This document shows, piece by piece, positions 1-7,697 of a stretch of DNA of 17,689 bases. The notes under the pieces were generated by a model. It saw nothing but the letters and a program-made list of their open reading frames with translations. It was not told the DNA's origin and made no database searches. A program made the translations under genes and the position numbers. The stretch is from Nitriliruptorales bacterium (GTDB lineage: Bacteria > Actinomycetota > Nitriliruptoria > Euzebyales > Egibacteraceae): assembly GCA_007119305.1 (NCBI GenBank), contig SKPY01000297.1, positions 1 through 17,689 on the forward strand. Direction: 5' to 3'. How positions within the stretch are numbered: position 1 is the stretch's first letter; each line of letters begins with the position of its first letter.

Positions 1-199
1 CGCCGACAGCCCGGCTGCCGCGCGCTCATGGAGCAGTTGTACGGGACACGTCCCTGAAAGACCGAGCGGCCGCGCACGCCGGGGATCACCCCATCGAACA
101 TCTTGTAGACCGCGCCCACAGCGGTCGTCCGGGCGCAAGCACCCGGATAAGGCGGGGCGCCCCGCACGCACGACCACCGTCACCGCTACCGCAAAGGAG

Positions 200-869
200 G
201 TGGACGCCATGACCCGACTGGGGTGGAAAGGGAGCGAGTGGCGGATGACGACGCGGTCGGAGCCGACGAGGACCTCGCGGACGACAGCGCGCAGTACGCG
301 TTGGCGAGCTGTTCCTGGTAGGCCTCGAGCAGCCGGCGGTGCCGGCGGTCGCGCGGGCGAGGTCGCGTTCGAGACGGCCGCGCTGGGCGGTGGCGGGGTT
401 GGCGGCGCGCAGTTGGGCGAGGCGGCGCTCGAGCTCGCCCTCGATCAGGTTCGGGTCGGTGACCGGCCGCTGTCCGTGCGCGACGGCGGTTTTGCCGCAC
501 GCCGCGCGGCCGGCGTAGGCGGGGTTGCGCAGCATGCCCCACACGGTGGTGCGAACCGCACCTCGGTGCCCGCGCGCGCGAACTCCTCGATCAGCAGCGC
601 TTGCCAGGTGTAGAGGCGCGCCAGCCGATCAGGCGCGTAGCACAGCACCACCTCGACGGGCATCTGGGCGACGAGGTCGCGCAGCGCCTCCAAGCCTGGA
701 CGCACGAGCGTCGCGCCGGAGAAGCCCTCGTCCTCGAAGACCCACTCGGCGCAGACGTCAAGCCCCTGCTGCTCGGACACGTCCGCAGCGCCGCGGTCTG
801 CGAGGCGATCGTGTGCTCCTTGCGCTGGCGGGGCGAGGACACCCGCGCGTACATCGCCGCCATCGTCAT
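200..869 (-). pseudogene. Decayed serine recombinase (large resolvase/integrase type)
   Basis: This is a remnant of a serine site-specific recombinase, a DNA-breaking enzyme that uses a serine nucleophile. The start is an ATG at 869 with a purine-rich GGGAGCAGG just upstream. The N-terminus reads MTMAAMYARVSSPRQRKE, with the YARVSS motif carrying the expected catalytic Ser, followed by TIASQTAAL. The reading then shifts frame near 780-790. It continues as GLDVCAEWVFEDEGFSGATL, and further on DRLAR gives the conserved Arg region, ending at about TEVRF (near 565). It next jumps to VWGMLRNPAYAGRAACGKT (near 545-490) in another frame. The residues normally lying between, which form the rest of the catalytic and DNA-binding domains, are absent. 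A coiled-coil stretch (IEGELERRLAQLRAAN) follows, and a third frame holds the typical C-terminal pattern VLVGSDRVVIRHSLP at about 220-265. Use of three frames plus an internal deletion makes this a dead gene. The exact 3' limit is uncertain. Confidence 0.85.
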
Positions 870-1035
870 GACCTGCTCCCTTCTGCTCGTCGGTGGGAAC
901 CGTGCTGGCCCGACGCACGCCTCGGCCACCAGCGACGACAGCGTCCGCCCCGAGACCGCCGGGCGCGCCGCCCATCCCGACAGCGACCGCCGGCGCCGCC
1001 AGGCGGCGGGCTTGCGGCTGCGCAGCCGGGTGAGC

Positions 1036-1321
1036 TTGACCGGGTCGTGCGCGACGCGCTCGCCGACCTCGTCGAGCCGGTCGCCGCCGCGCTCGAGAGC
1101 GTGCGCGTGGACGTGTCCGAGGTGTCGACCGCGGCGGCGCACGGCACCGCGTCGGCGCTCACCGTGGACAGCGAAGGCGAGCGAATGCGCCGGGTGACAT
1201 CCACCGCCGCGCCGCCGAGCAGCACGCCACCGACCGCGTCGAGTTGACCGAGCTCATCCGCGACGTCCTCGAGCGGGAGGTCGCACGTGCGCTCGGTCTG
1301 GACCCCGAGGACTGGACGTAG
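1036..1321 (+). pseudogene. Unrecognised ORF remnant, probably frameshifted
   Basis: About 470 bases separate the recombinase start from the aldolase stop, and this is the only coding-like stretch in them. One plus frame reads ELDRVVRDALADLVEPVAAA and runs on through about 1190. A second plus frame takes over and ends in a convincing C-terminus, TDRVELTELIRDVLEREVAR then ALGLDPEDWT, with a TAG at 1319-1321. The two parts are in different frames and I see no good ribosome-binding site or start. I do not recognise the family. The amphipathic, acidic and leucine-rich composition fits a small helical protein, perhaps a partner once carried beside the recombinase. It could also be chance open frames in GC-rich DNA. 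Confidence 0.3.
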
Positions 1322-1338
1322 CCCGCGTCGCCCCGGCG

Positions 1339-1971
1339 TCAGCCGCTGGCGGGGACTCCGACCGCCTCGAGCAGCCGCTGCGCGCGGGCCCTGATGTCGT
1401 CCGGCCCGCCGCGGGTGAGCGCCCCGCCGACGGCAACGGCCACGGCGCCGGCGTCGAGCCACGCGCGCGCGTTGCCCGCATCGACCCCGCCGGTCGGGAC
1501 CAGCGGCGCCTGCGGCAGTGCCGCCCGGACGGCGGTGAGCCAGCCGGGCGTGAGCGCGGAGGCGGGGAAGAGCTTCAGCAGGTCCGCGCCCCAGGACAGA
1601 CCCCGGACGATTTCGGTGGCGGTCGCCACACCGGGAACGCAGGCCGCACCGTGGCGGTGGCACGTCTCGATCACCGCACGGTCGAGCGCCGGGCTGACGA
1701 GGAAGCGGGCACCGGCGTCGAGGGCCCGGCCGGCCGACACGGCGTCGAGCACCGTGCCCGCCCCGAGCAGCGGCCCGTCCGGACCGACCTCGCCGGCGAG
1801 CCGCTCGAGCACCCGCACCGCGCCGGGGGTCGTGAGCGCCACCTCCACGGCCGGCAGGCCCGCCTCGACGAGCGTCGTCGCCACCACCGCCGCCCGGTCC
1901 GTGTCGTCCGCGCGCACGATGCCGATGACTCGCCCTGCGACGAGCCGCTGCGTGATCTCCCACCGGTGCAC
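1339..1971 (-). CDS. KDPG/KDPGal-type bifunctional aldolase (2-keto-3-deoxy-6-phospho-sugar-acid aldolase)
   Basis: This is a class I aldolase of the KDPG/KHG family. It splits 2-keto-3-deoxy-6-phospho-gluconate or -galactonate to pyruvate and glyceraldehyde 3-phosphate. The GTG at 1971 was chosen because AGGAG lies about eight bases upstream; it gives 210 aa, the usual family length. Visible residues: Glu43 in VEVALTTPGA, the GAGTV strand at 70-74, the Schiff-base Lys133 in LLKLFPAS, and the phosphate-loop PTGGV at 159-163. Thr160 in PTGG is what KDPG aldolases usually carry, whereas E. coli KDPGal aldolase has Val there. The exact stereochemistry of the substrate is therefore open even though a DgoK-type kinase lies nearby. 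The gene is divergent from the sugar-import operon and shares a 146-bp control region with it. Confidence 0.92.
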   Translation of the reverse strand: MHRWEITQRLVAGRVIGIVRADDTDRAAVVATTLVEAGLPAVEVALTTPGAVRVLERLAGEVGPDGPLLGAGTVLDAVSAGRALDAGARFLVSPALDRAVIETCHRHGAACVPGVATATEIVRGLSWGADLLKLFPASALTPGWLTAVRAALPQAPLVPTGGVDAGNARAWLDAGAVAVAVGGALTRGGPDDIRARAQRLLEAVGVPASG

Positions 1972-2034
1972 GACACCGCTCCTCACACTGGTCGTTGGCC
2001 GCGACAGCTGGAGGTTACTGCCGGCACACGGCGC

Positions 2035-2063
2035 TTGACTGCGTCCTAGCGCAGTAGTACAGT
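2035..2063 (+). promoter_or_regulatory. Sigma70-type promoter of the sugar catabolic operon
   Basis: TTGACT (2035-2040) and TACAGT (2058-2063) are separated by exactly 17 bp, an excellent match to the housekeeping consensus. Transcription would start near 2070, about 48 bp upstream of the binding-protein start codon. Confidence 0.7.
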
Positions 2064-2069
2064 AAGGGT

Positions 2070-2106
2070 GTTTCAATGGCCAGTATGCCATTTCGCGTGG
2101 TGAAAC
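2070..2106 (+). promoter_or_regulatory. Candidate operator (palindrome) for the local IclR regulator
   Basis: A perfect inverted repeat, AATGGC-N6-GCCATT, occupies 2075-2092, just downstream of the predicted transcription start. A second, wider pair, GTTTCA (2070-2075) and TGAAAC (2101-2106), brackets it on a different centre. Binding here would block transcription of the operon. The IclR-family gene at 5848 is the only regulator in the operon, so assigning the site to it is inference. Confidence 0.5.
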
Positions 2107-2117
2107 AAGGAGCTGCG

Positions 2118-3233
2118 ATGAAGCGAGGCACCGCACCGTTCTTCCTCGCGCTGCTCGCCGCGTTCAGCCTGCTGATCGCGGCTTGCGGGGATGCGTTCGA
2201 CGAGGTAGCGCCGCCCGACGATCCGGACGAAGACGTGATAGACCCCGAGCCGGAGCCCGAGCCGGAGCCCGACGAAGAGGTCGAGGAGCCGGAGGAGGTC
2301 GCCGAGGCGCAGGCCAGCTGTGCCGACGCGGGCCTCGACAACGAGCAGGCGACGGTCGCCTACATGCCGCCCGCCACCGAGTTCCCCTACTACATGGCCA
2401 TCGAGAAGGGCATCGAGGCCCGGGCCGAGGAGCTCGGCCACGAGACGTTCACCCTGGCACCCCTCTCGGACGACGTCGAGACCCAGATGGGGATGCTCCA
2501 AGACGTCCTGCTCCGCGACGTCGACGCGGTCATCTTCTCCACCCATGACGAGCACTCCGCCGCACCGCTCGTGCAGCAGATCGTCGACGAGGGCATCGCC
2601 GTCGTGATCGTCAACTCCGACATCCCCGACTTCCCGACGCCGGTGCACGGGGTTGTCGGCTACGTGCAGCGCGCCGGCACGTACAAGCTCGGCGAGTACA
2701 CCCTCGAGACCTTCGGCGAGGAGCACAAGGTCGGGCTCATCGAGGGCCTGCCCGGCTACCACTCCGAGGAGCGCATCGGCGGCTTCGTCGACGCGATCGA
2801 GGACGTGGAGACCATGGAGATCGTCGCCTCGCTGCCCGGCGGCTGGAACGTCGAGGGCGGCAACGAGGCCGGGATGGACATGCTCCAGGCCAACCCGGAG
2901 ATCACGATGATCATGACGGCCAACGACTACATGTCGATCGGCGCGAACGCGGCCGCCCGTGCGCTCGGCCGGGAGGACGTGATCATCCTCGGCAACGACG
3001 GCGACACGCAGGGTCTCGAGGAGATCCACGCCGGCGACTGGGAGGCCACGGTCATGACCTTCCCGTTCGACATGGGCGAGCAGGCGATGCAGTTCGTCCA
3101 CGACTGCCTGACCGGCGACGACGTCCCCGAGTTCTTCCACGAGATCCCGACGGAGGTCGTCGACGAGGACAACGCCATCGAGTACCTGCAGCAGCCTGAG
3201 CGGCTGTACCCACCGCCGTCCCAGGAGTACTAG
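2118..3233 (+). CDS. Sugar ABC transporter substrate-binding lipoprotein (RbsB-like)
   Basis: This is an extracytoplasmic sugar-binding protein of the ribose/galactose type (periplasmic-binding-protein fold) that delivers substrate to the importer encoded next. The ATG at 2118 is preceded by AAGGAG about six bases away; an in-frame ATG at 2076 lies inside the operator and has no ribosome site. The 371-aa product has a signal peptide with lipobox IAAC, so Cys23 would be lipidated and membrane-anchored. Residues about 26-65 are a very acidic linker with a run of Pro-Glu pairs. The mature domain begins near ATVAYMPPATEFPYYMAIEKG and ends near TEVVDEDNAIEYL, with the typical TANDYMSIGANAAARALG and ILGNDGD segments. 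It is the first gene of the operon and sits six bases before the ATPase. The substrate cannot be read from sequence. Confidence 0.92.
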   Translation: MKRGTAPFFLALLAAFSLLIAACGDAFDEVAPPDDPDEDVIDPEPEPEPEPDEEVEEPEEVAEAQASCADAGLDNEQATVAYMPPATEFPYYMAIEKGIEARAEELGHETFTLAPLSDDVETQMGMLQDVLLRDVDAVIFSTHDEHSAAPLVQQIVDEGIAVVIVNSDIPDFPTPVHGVVGYVQRAGTYKLGEYTLETFGEEHKVGLIEGLPGYHSEERIGGFVDAIEDVETMEIVASLPGGWNVEGGNEAGMDMLQANPEITMIMTANDYMSIGANAAARALGREDVIILGNDGDTQGLEEIHAGDWEATVMTFPFDMGEQAMQFVHDCLTGDDVPEFFHEIPTEVVDEDNAIEYLQQPERLYPPPSQEY

Positions 3234-3239
3234 GACGCG

Positions 3240-4760
3240 ATGGGCGTTCACGGTCAGCACGTCCCGGAGCCGCCCCTGTGGCAGCTCCGGGACGTGTCCA
3301 AGGCCTTCCCCGGCGTGCAGGCGCTGGACGCGGTGTCCCTCGACCTGCACCTCGGGGAGGTGCACGCCCTCGTCGGTGAGAACGGCAGCGGCAAGTCCAC
3401 GCTCGTGAAGTGTCTCGCCGGCGTGCACCAGCCCGACACCGGCACGCTGTCTCACCGCGGCAAGGCGGTGCGTGTCAAGGACCCCCTGGCCGCCCGATCG
3501 TACGGCGTGGCGACCTTCCACCAGGAGTTCTCCCTCGTGCCCTCCCTCACGGTCATGGAGAACATCTGCCTGGGCCGGCTGCCCGGGCGGGGCCCCATCG
3601 TGAGCTGGGCGCAGGCGCGCCGGCACGCCCAGGACAGCCTCGCGGCGCTCGAGGTGCAGGTCGACCCCGACCGCACCGTCTCCTCGCTGTCCGTCGCCGA
3701 GCAGCAGTTCGTGGAGATCGCGAAGGCGCTGTCCCAGGAGATGTCGCTGCTCATCCTTGACGAGCCCACCGCCGCCCTCGGGCCGTACGAGGTCGAGCGC
3801 CTCCACGAGGTCATCCGGCGCATCGCCCAGCAGGGCCGCGCCATCCTGTACATCTCCCACCGTCTCGACGAGGTCATGGAGGTCGCCGACCGCGTGTCGG
3901 TCCTGAAGGACGGACGTCTCGTCGAGTCGCGGCCCTCGGAGGAGCTGTCCGTCGCCGAGGTCGTCCGCCTGATGGTGGGCTCGGACTTCGAAGAGCACTA
4001 CCCGCACCGGCCAGCAGCCGGCGACGAGCCGCGGCTCGAGGTCCGGGGGCTCTCGAGCGAGGGCGGCGTCGCAGATGTGAGCTTCACCGTCCGCCGCGGC
4101 GAGGTGCTCGGCCTCGGCGGCATCGCGGGCGCGGGGCGCACCGAGATCGCCCGCGCGCTGTTCGGGATCGACCAGGTTACCGCGGGCGAGGTGCGCATCG
4201 ACGGCGAGCGCGTCGAGCTCATGTCGCCCGCAAGGGCCATCGACGCCGGCGTGGCGCTCGTGCCGGAGGACCGCAAGGCGCACGGGCTGTTCTTCAACTT
4301 CGCCGGACCGGAGAACATGACCATCGCGGACCTCGCGAAGCTGCTGACCGGCCCCGTCCTGCGCCTCAGCGCCGAGCGCCGCAGCGCCCGCGAGCTTGCC
4401 CGCAAGCTGCGCATCGTCGGACGGGTGATGGACGGCAGCGTGCAGTTCCTGTCCGGCGGCAACCAGCAGAAGGTCGTGCTCGCGCGCTGGCTGTTCACCC
4501 ACGTCCGGGTCCTGATCCTCGACGAGCCGACGCACGGCATCGACGTGCAGGCGAAGGTGGAGGTGTATCACCTCATAAACGAGCTGAGCGAGGCCGGGTT
4601 GGCCATCCTGCTGATCAGCTCTGACTTCCCGGTGCTGCTGGCGATGAGCGATCGTGTCGCGGTCGTCCGCGACGGCCGGATCGTCCACATCGCCGGGCGG
4701 GGGGAGCTGACCGAGCACGGGCTCGTGGAGATGGCGGCAGGCGGGGTGGTGGTGGCATGA
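3240..4760 (+). CDS. Sugar ABC transporter ATP-binding protein, two fused NBDs (RbsA/XylG/MglA-like)
   Basis: This cytoplasmic ATPase powers carbohydrate uptake by the CUT2 class of importers. It is 506 aa, the usual length for two fused nucleotide-binding domains. Domain 1 shows Walker A GENGSGKST, the signature-like LSVAEQQFVEIAKAL, Walker B LLILDEPTAAL and the H-loop in LYISHRLDEV. Domain 2 shows a degenerate Walker A (GIAGAGRTE), a canonical signature LSGGNQQKVVLARWL and Walker B LILDEPTHGIDV. The degenerate second site is normal for RbsA-type proteins and leaves one fully competent ATP site. The ATG at 3240 follows the binding-protein stop by six bases, and the TGA overlaps the permease start as ATGA, so the two are probably translationally coupled. 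Confidence 0.95.
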   Translation: MGVHGQHVPEPPLWQLRDVSKAFPGVQALDAVSLDLHLGEVHALVGENGSGKSTLVKCLAGVHQPDTGTLSHRGKAVRVKDPLAARSYGVATFHQEFSLVPSLTVMENICLGRLPGRGPIVSWAQARRHAQDSLAALEVQVDPDRTVSSLSVAEQQFVEIAKALSQEMSLLILDEPTAALGPYEVERLHEVIRRIAQQGRAILYISHRLDEVMEVADRVSVLKDGRLVESRPSEELSVAEVVRLMVGSDFEEHYPHRPAAGDEPRLEVRGLSSEGGVADVSFTVRRGEVLGLGGIAGAGRTEIARALFGIDQVTAGEVRIDGERVELMSPARAIDAGVALVPEDRKAHGLFFNFAGPENMTIADLAKLLTGPVLRLSAERRSARELARKLRIVGRVMDGSVQFLSGGNQQKVVLARWLFTHVRVLILDEPTHGIDVQAKVEVYHLINELSEAGLAILLISSDFPVLLAMSDRVAVVRDGRIVHIAGRGELTEHGLVEMAAGGVVVA

Positions 4761-5845
4761 ACAAGACAGCCGAGATCACGCAGGCGGGCCTCACCAGGCT
4801 TATCCGCCAGAAGTGGGTCGGGCCGCTGATCATCATGCTGCTCGTCGCTGGCCTGATGGCGATGACGACCGACCGCTTCCTGCAGCCGCGCAACCTCGCG
4901 AACGTGTCGCTGCAGATGGCCATCGTCGCGATCGTGGCGATCGGCGCGACCTTCGTGATCCTATCCGCGCAGATCGACCTCTCGTCCGGGTCGCTCGTTG
5001 CGCTCACCACCGTCCTGACCGCGGGGCTCGTGAAGGAGATGGGCGTTCCGGTCCCGCTGGCGATACTGCTCATGCTGGTGATGGGCGCAGCCGCAGGTGC
5101 CTTCAACGGCTTCTTCGCGAGCTACGGGCGCATCCCGCCGTTCATCTTCACCCTCGGGACCCTCAGCATCTTCCGCGGCTTCGCGTTCCTGTACACCGGG
5201 GGGACGCCGATCTTCTCGGTGTCCCCGACCCTGAACAACGTGTTCTACGCGCAGCTGCTGGGCATCCCCGCGCCCTTCATCTACGTGCTGCTGCTGTACA
5301 GCGGTGCGGCCTTCTACCTGCGCTACACCGAGGGCGGCCGCCAGATCTACGCGGTCGGCGGCAACCAGGACGCCGCCCGCCTGAGCGGCATCAACGTCAA
5401 CTGGGTGCGCACGAAGGCCTTCATCATCGCCGGCTTGGCGGGTGCCATCGGGGGCGTGCTGATGACCGCGCGGCTCGACTCCGGCTCCCCGAACTACGCC
5501 CAGGGGATGGAGCTGATGGCGATCGCCGCCGCGGTGATCGGCGGCGCGAGCCTGTTCGGCGGCCAGGGCAGCGTGCTCGGCACGCTGTTCGGCGCGATGA
5601 CGATCGTGATCGTGCAGAATGGTCTGAACCTGCATGGCGTACCGGCTGCGTGGCAGCAGATCTCGCTGGGCGCCATCATCGCTGCCGCGGTGGGCGTGGA
5701 CATGTGGCGGCGGGAGCTGAGCGGCTCCGCACGCCGGCTGTTCGGCGGAGGCAGTCCTGCCGGTCCCGGGGCACCGCCACCTGACCGCGACGACACCCGC
5801 CAGCGGGTCGACACCAGCACAGACCGCGTGGGGGCACAGGAGTGA
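4757..5845 (+). CDS. Sugar ABC transporter permease (RbsC/XylH-like)
   Basis: This is the integral membrane channel subunit of the CUT2 sugar importer, presumably a homodimer. The start ATG at 4757 overlaps the ATPase stop by four bases. The 362-aa product has many hydrophobic segments, beginning with VGPLIIMLLVAGLMAM. It carries the family-typical block GGNQDAARLSGINV followed by FIIAGLAGAIGGVLMTARL, which includes the cytoplasmic coupling region, and ends with VQNGLNLHGVPAAWQQISLG. After the last membrane segment there is a hydrophilic Pro/Asp-rich tail of about 35 residues (from FGGGSPAGPGAPPP), longer than usual. The stop TGA lies inside the ribosome-binding and start region of the regulator gene. 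Confidence 0.94.
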   Translation: MNKTAEITQAGLTRLIRQKWVGPLIIMLLVAGLMAMTTDRFLQPRNLANVSLQMAIVAIVAIGATFVILSAQIDLSSGSLVALTTVLTAGLVKEMGVPVPLAILLMLVMGAAAGAFNGFFASYGRIPPFIFTLGTLSIFRGFAFLYTGGTPIFSVSPTLNNVFYAQLLGIPAPFIYVLLLYSGAAFYLRYTEGGRQIYAVGGNQDAARLSGINVNWVRTKAFIIAGLAGAIGGVLMTARLDSGSPNYAQGMELMAIAAAVIGGASLFGGQGSVLGTLFGAMTIVIVQNGLNLHGVPAAWQQISLGAIIAAAVGVDMWRRELSGSARRLFGGGSPAGPGAPPPDRDDTRQRVDTSTDRVGAQE

Positions 5846-5847
5846 CG

Positions 5848-6687
5848 ATGGTGCGATCGCTGACCACATCCGATGCCGACACCACACGTCAGCTGGACGG
5901 CAGCGCCTACCTCGTGCGGGCGATCACCCGCGCGGCGGACGTTCTCGACTGCATCCAGCACAGCGCCGGCGGGGCCAGTCTGAACGAGCTGGTCGAGCGG
6001 AGCGGGCTCACCAAGCCGACCGTGTTCCGCATGGTGCGCAACCTCGAGCACACCGGCCTCGTCGAGCGCGTCCCCGGGCGCGATCTGTACCGGCTCGGCC
6101 TGCGCTGCGTCGAGCTCGGCCAGGCCTACCTGCAGCAGGTCGACTACCGGCGTGAGGCGCTGCCCGTCCTCGAGCGCCTGCGTGACAGCTACAACGAGAC
6201 CGTGCACCTCGCGGTGCTGGACGACAACCTCCGCGTCGTCTACCTCGAAAAGCTCGAGGGCAAGCACGCGATCGGCATCATGATGTCGCGCGTCGGCGGC
6301 AGTGCCCCGGCCTACTGCACCGGCCTGGGCAAGGCGCTGCTGGCCGCACGGGAGGACGATCCGGTCGCACGGCTCGAACGCGACGGTGAGCTCGTCCCGA
6401 AGACACCGAACACGATCTGCGACCCGCACGACCTGCGCGCGGAGCTGCACCGCATCCGCGGACGCGGCTACTCGCTGGACCTCGAGGAGCACGAGGTCGG
6501 GGTGCGTTGCGTGGCGGCGACCATCCATGACTCAGGGGGAAGGGTGGCTGGCGCGCTGTCCATTGCCGGCCCCGCCCAGCGCCTGCCGGAGGACCTCCTC
6601 TCAGGCGAGCTCGCGGATGCCGTGGTCAAGGCGGCCCACGAGATCAGCCGGCGGCTGGGCTCACCACAGGCACATGAGAGGCTGTGA
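5848..6687 (+). CDS. IclR family transcriptional regulator
   Basis: This is a DNA-binding regulator with an N-terminal winged helix-turn-helix (about residues 20-80, including SLNELVERSGLTKPTVFRMV and the wing RDLYRLG) and a C-terminal IclR effector-binding domain (about 95-270, with YCTGLGKALLA and the late GVRCVAATIHD and AGALSIAGP blocks). I chose ATG 5848 because AGGAG at 5838-5842 lies five bases upstream; a GTG at 5842 would sit inside that ribosome site. This gives 279 aa. Being inside the operon, it probably controls the operon promoter and the divergent aldolase in response to a pathway intermediate, likely a 2-keto-3-deoxy acid or the sugar acid itself (inference). Confidence 0.92.
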   Translation: MVRSLTTSDADTTRQLDGSAYLVRAITRAADVLDCIQHSAGGASLNELVERSGLTKPTVFRMVRNLEHTGLVERVPGRDLYRLGLRCVELGQAYLQQVDYRREALPVLERLRDSYNETVHLAVLDDNLRVVYLEKLEGKHAIGIMMSRVGGSAPAYCTGLGKALLAAREDDPVARLERDGELVPKTPNTICDPHDLRAELHRIRGRGYSLDLEEHEVGVRCVAATIHDSGGRVAGALSIAGPAQRLPEDLLSGELADAVVKAAHEISRRLGSPQAHERL

Positions 6688-6689
6688 CG

Positions 6690-7697
6690 ATGCGCATCCT
6701 TGCAGTCGACTCGGGAACGACGACGACCCGGGTCTGGGCTCTGGACGACGGTGCGGTTCTCGGCACCCGCAGCACCCGACTCGGGGCCCGCGACGTCGCG
6801 CGGGACAGCGGTCGTGAGCGTCTGCTGAAGCACATCGCCCGGCTCGCCGGCGAGATCTTCGACGAGGTCGGCGGTGACTGGGAGACGCTCGACGCCGTCG
6901 TGGCCTTCGGCATGATCACCTCCGAGCTCGGTCTCGAGGAGGTCCCCCACCTCGAGGCACCGGTGACCCCCATCGACATCGCCGGGCGCCTCGAGCGGCG
7001 GGACTACGCGCCCGACATCCCGGTGCCCACCTACCTCGTCCCGGGGGTCCGCTGGAACGGGAACCAGGGTGCAGGCTCCACCGACTTCATGCGCGGGGAG
7101 GAGACCGAGATCGCCGGGCTCCTCGACCTCGACGACGCCGAGCCGCCGCTCCTGTACATCTCACCCGGGTCCCACACGAAGTTCGTGACCGTGGACGAGG
7201 GCTGCAAGATTCTCTGGAGCTACACGACGCTCAGCGGCGAGCTGATCTGGGGGTTGGCGCAGGAGACGATCCTCGCCGGGCTGCTCGACCCCGCCTGGAC
7301 CGGCAACGACCGCACCATGGTGGAGCACGGCGCCGACTTCGCCCGCACCTACGGCCTGACGCGGGCGCTGTATGCGACCCGTCTGATGAACCGGCTGGAC
7401 GACGTCCCGCCGGCTGCCTGCTCGGCCCACGTGCACGGCGCCGTGGCCGGCACCGACCTCGACGGGCTGGAGGCGCTGCGTGACCGCCTGGCGGTCCCGC
7501 TGCCGTCACGCGTTCGCGTCGCGGCGGACGGCGGACTGGGCGATGCCTACCTCGCCCTGCTCGACAACCGGGCATGGACCGGGTCCGTGTCGGCGATCAC
7601 CGAGCCGCTCGGTCCGGCGGGCGCCTGGCGGCTGTTCGTGCACAACCGTGAGCGCTACAGTCCACGCATTGAACCCGCGGGGGGGACACGTTCGTGA
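6690..7697 (+). CDS. 2-keto-3-deoxy-galactonokinase family sugar-acid kinase (DgoK-like)
   Basis: This kinase phosphorylates a 2-keto-3-deoxy sugar acid on O6 with ATP, feeding the aldolase encoded divergently. The N-terminus ILAVDSGTTTTRVWAL is the phosphate-binding strand of the DgoK family. FMRGEETEIAGLL and SPGSHTKFV are the characteristic family blocks, and GELIWGLAQETILAGLL follows. ATG 6690 fits an AGAGG eight bases upstream; a GTG at 6684 would overlap the IclR stop but is only two bases from that site. At 335 aa it is somewhat longer than typical members (about 290-300). The extra length includes a C-terminal tail ending HNRERYSPRIEPAGGTRS. Whether the natural substrate is the gluco or galacto epimer cannot be told from sequence. 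Confidence 0.9.
   Translation: MRILAVDSGTTTTRVWALDDGAVLGTRSTRLGARDVARDSGRERLLKHIARLAGEIFDEVGGDWETLDAVVAFGMITSELGLEEVPHLEAPVTPIDIAGRLERRDYAPDIPVPTYLVPGVRWNGNQGAGSTDFMRGEETEIAGLLDLDDAEPPLLYISPGSHTKFVTVDEGCKILWSYTTLSGELIWGLAQETILAGLLDPAWTGNDRTMVEHGADFARTYGLTRALYATRLMNRLDDVPPAACSAHVHGAVAGTDLDGLEALRDRLAVPLPSRVRVAADGGLGDAYLALLDNRAWTGSVSAITEPLGPAGAWRLFVHNRERYSPRIEPAGGTRS

Noticed and set aside
1..57. Possible C-terminal tail of a plus-strand gene ending ALMEQLYGTRP with a TGA at 55-57
   Set aside because: Only 18 codons are visible at the window edge and nothing in them identifies a family; chance is as likely.
200..613. Plus-strand ORF with a fine ribosome site (AAAGGAGGTGG) before ATG
   Set aside because: It is antisense to the recombinase remnant, and its composition is Arg/Ala/Gly-rich with no recognisable domain.
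2076..2117. Upstream ATG at 2076 as start of the binding protein
   Set aside because: It lies inside the operator palindrome, has no ribosome site and would place 14 extra residues before a normal lipoprotein signal peptide.
2073..4718. Very long minus-strand open frame opposite the transporter genes
   Set aside because: It is the antisense of three clear transporter genes. High GC content removes stops in this frame; it contains only low-complexity Leu/Val/Asp/Gly/His patterns.
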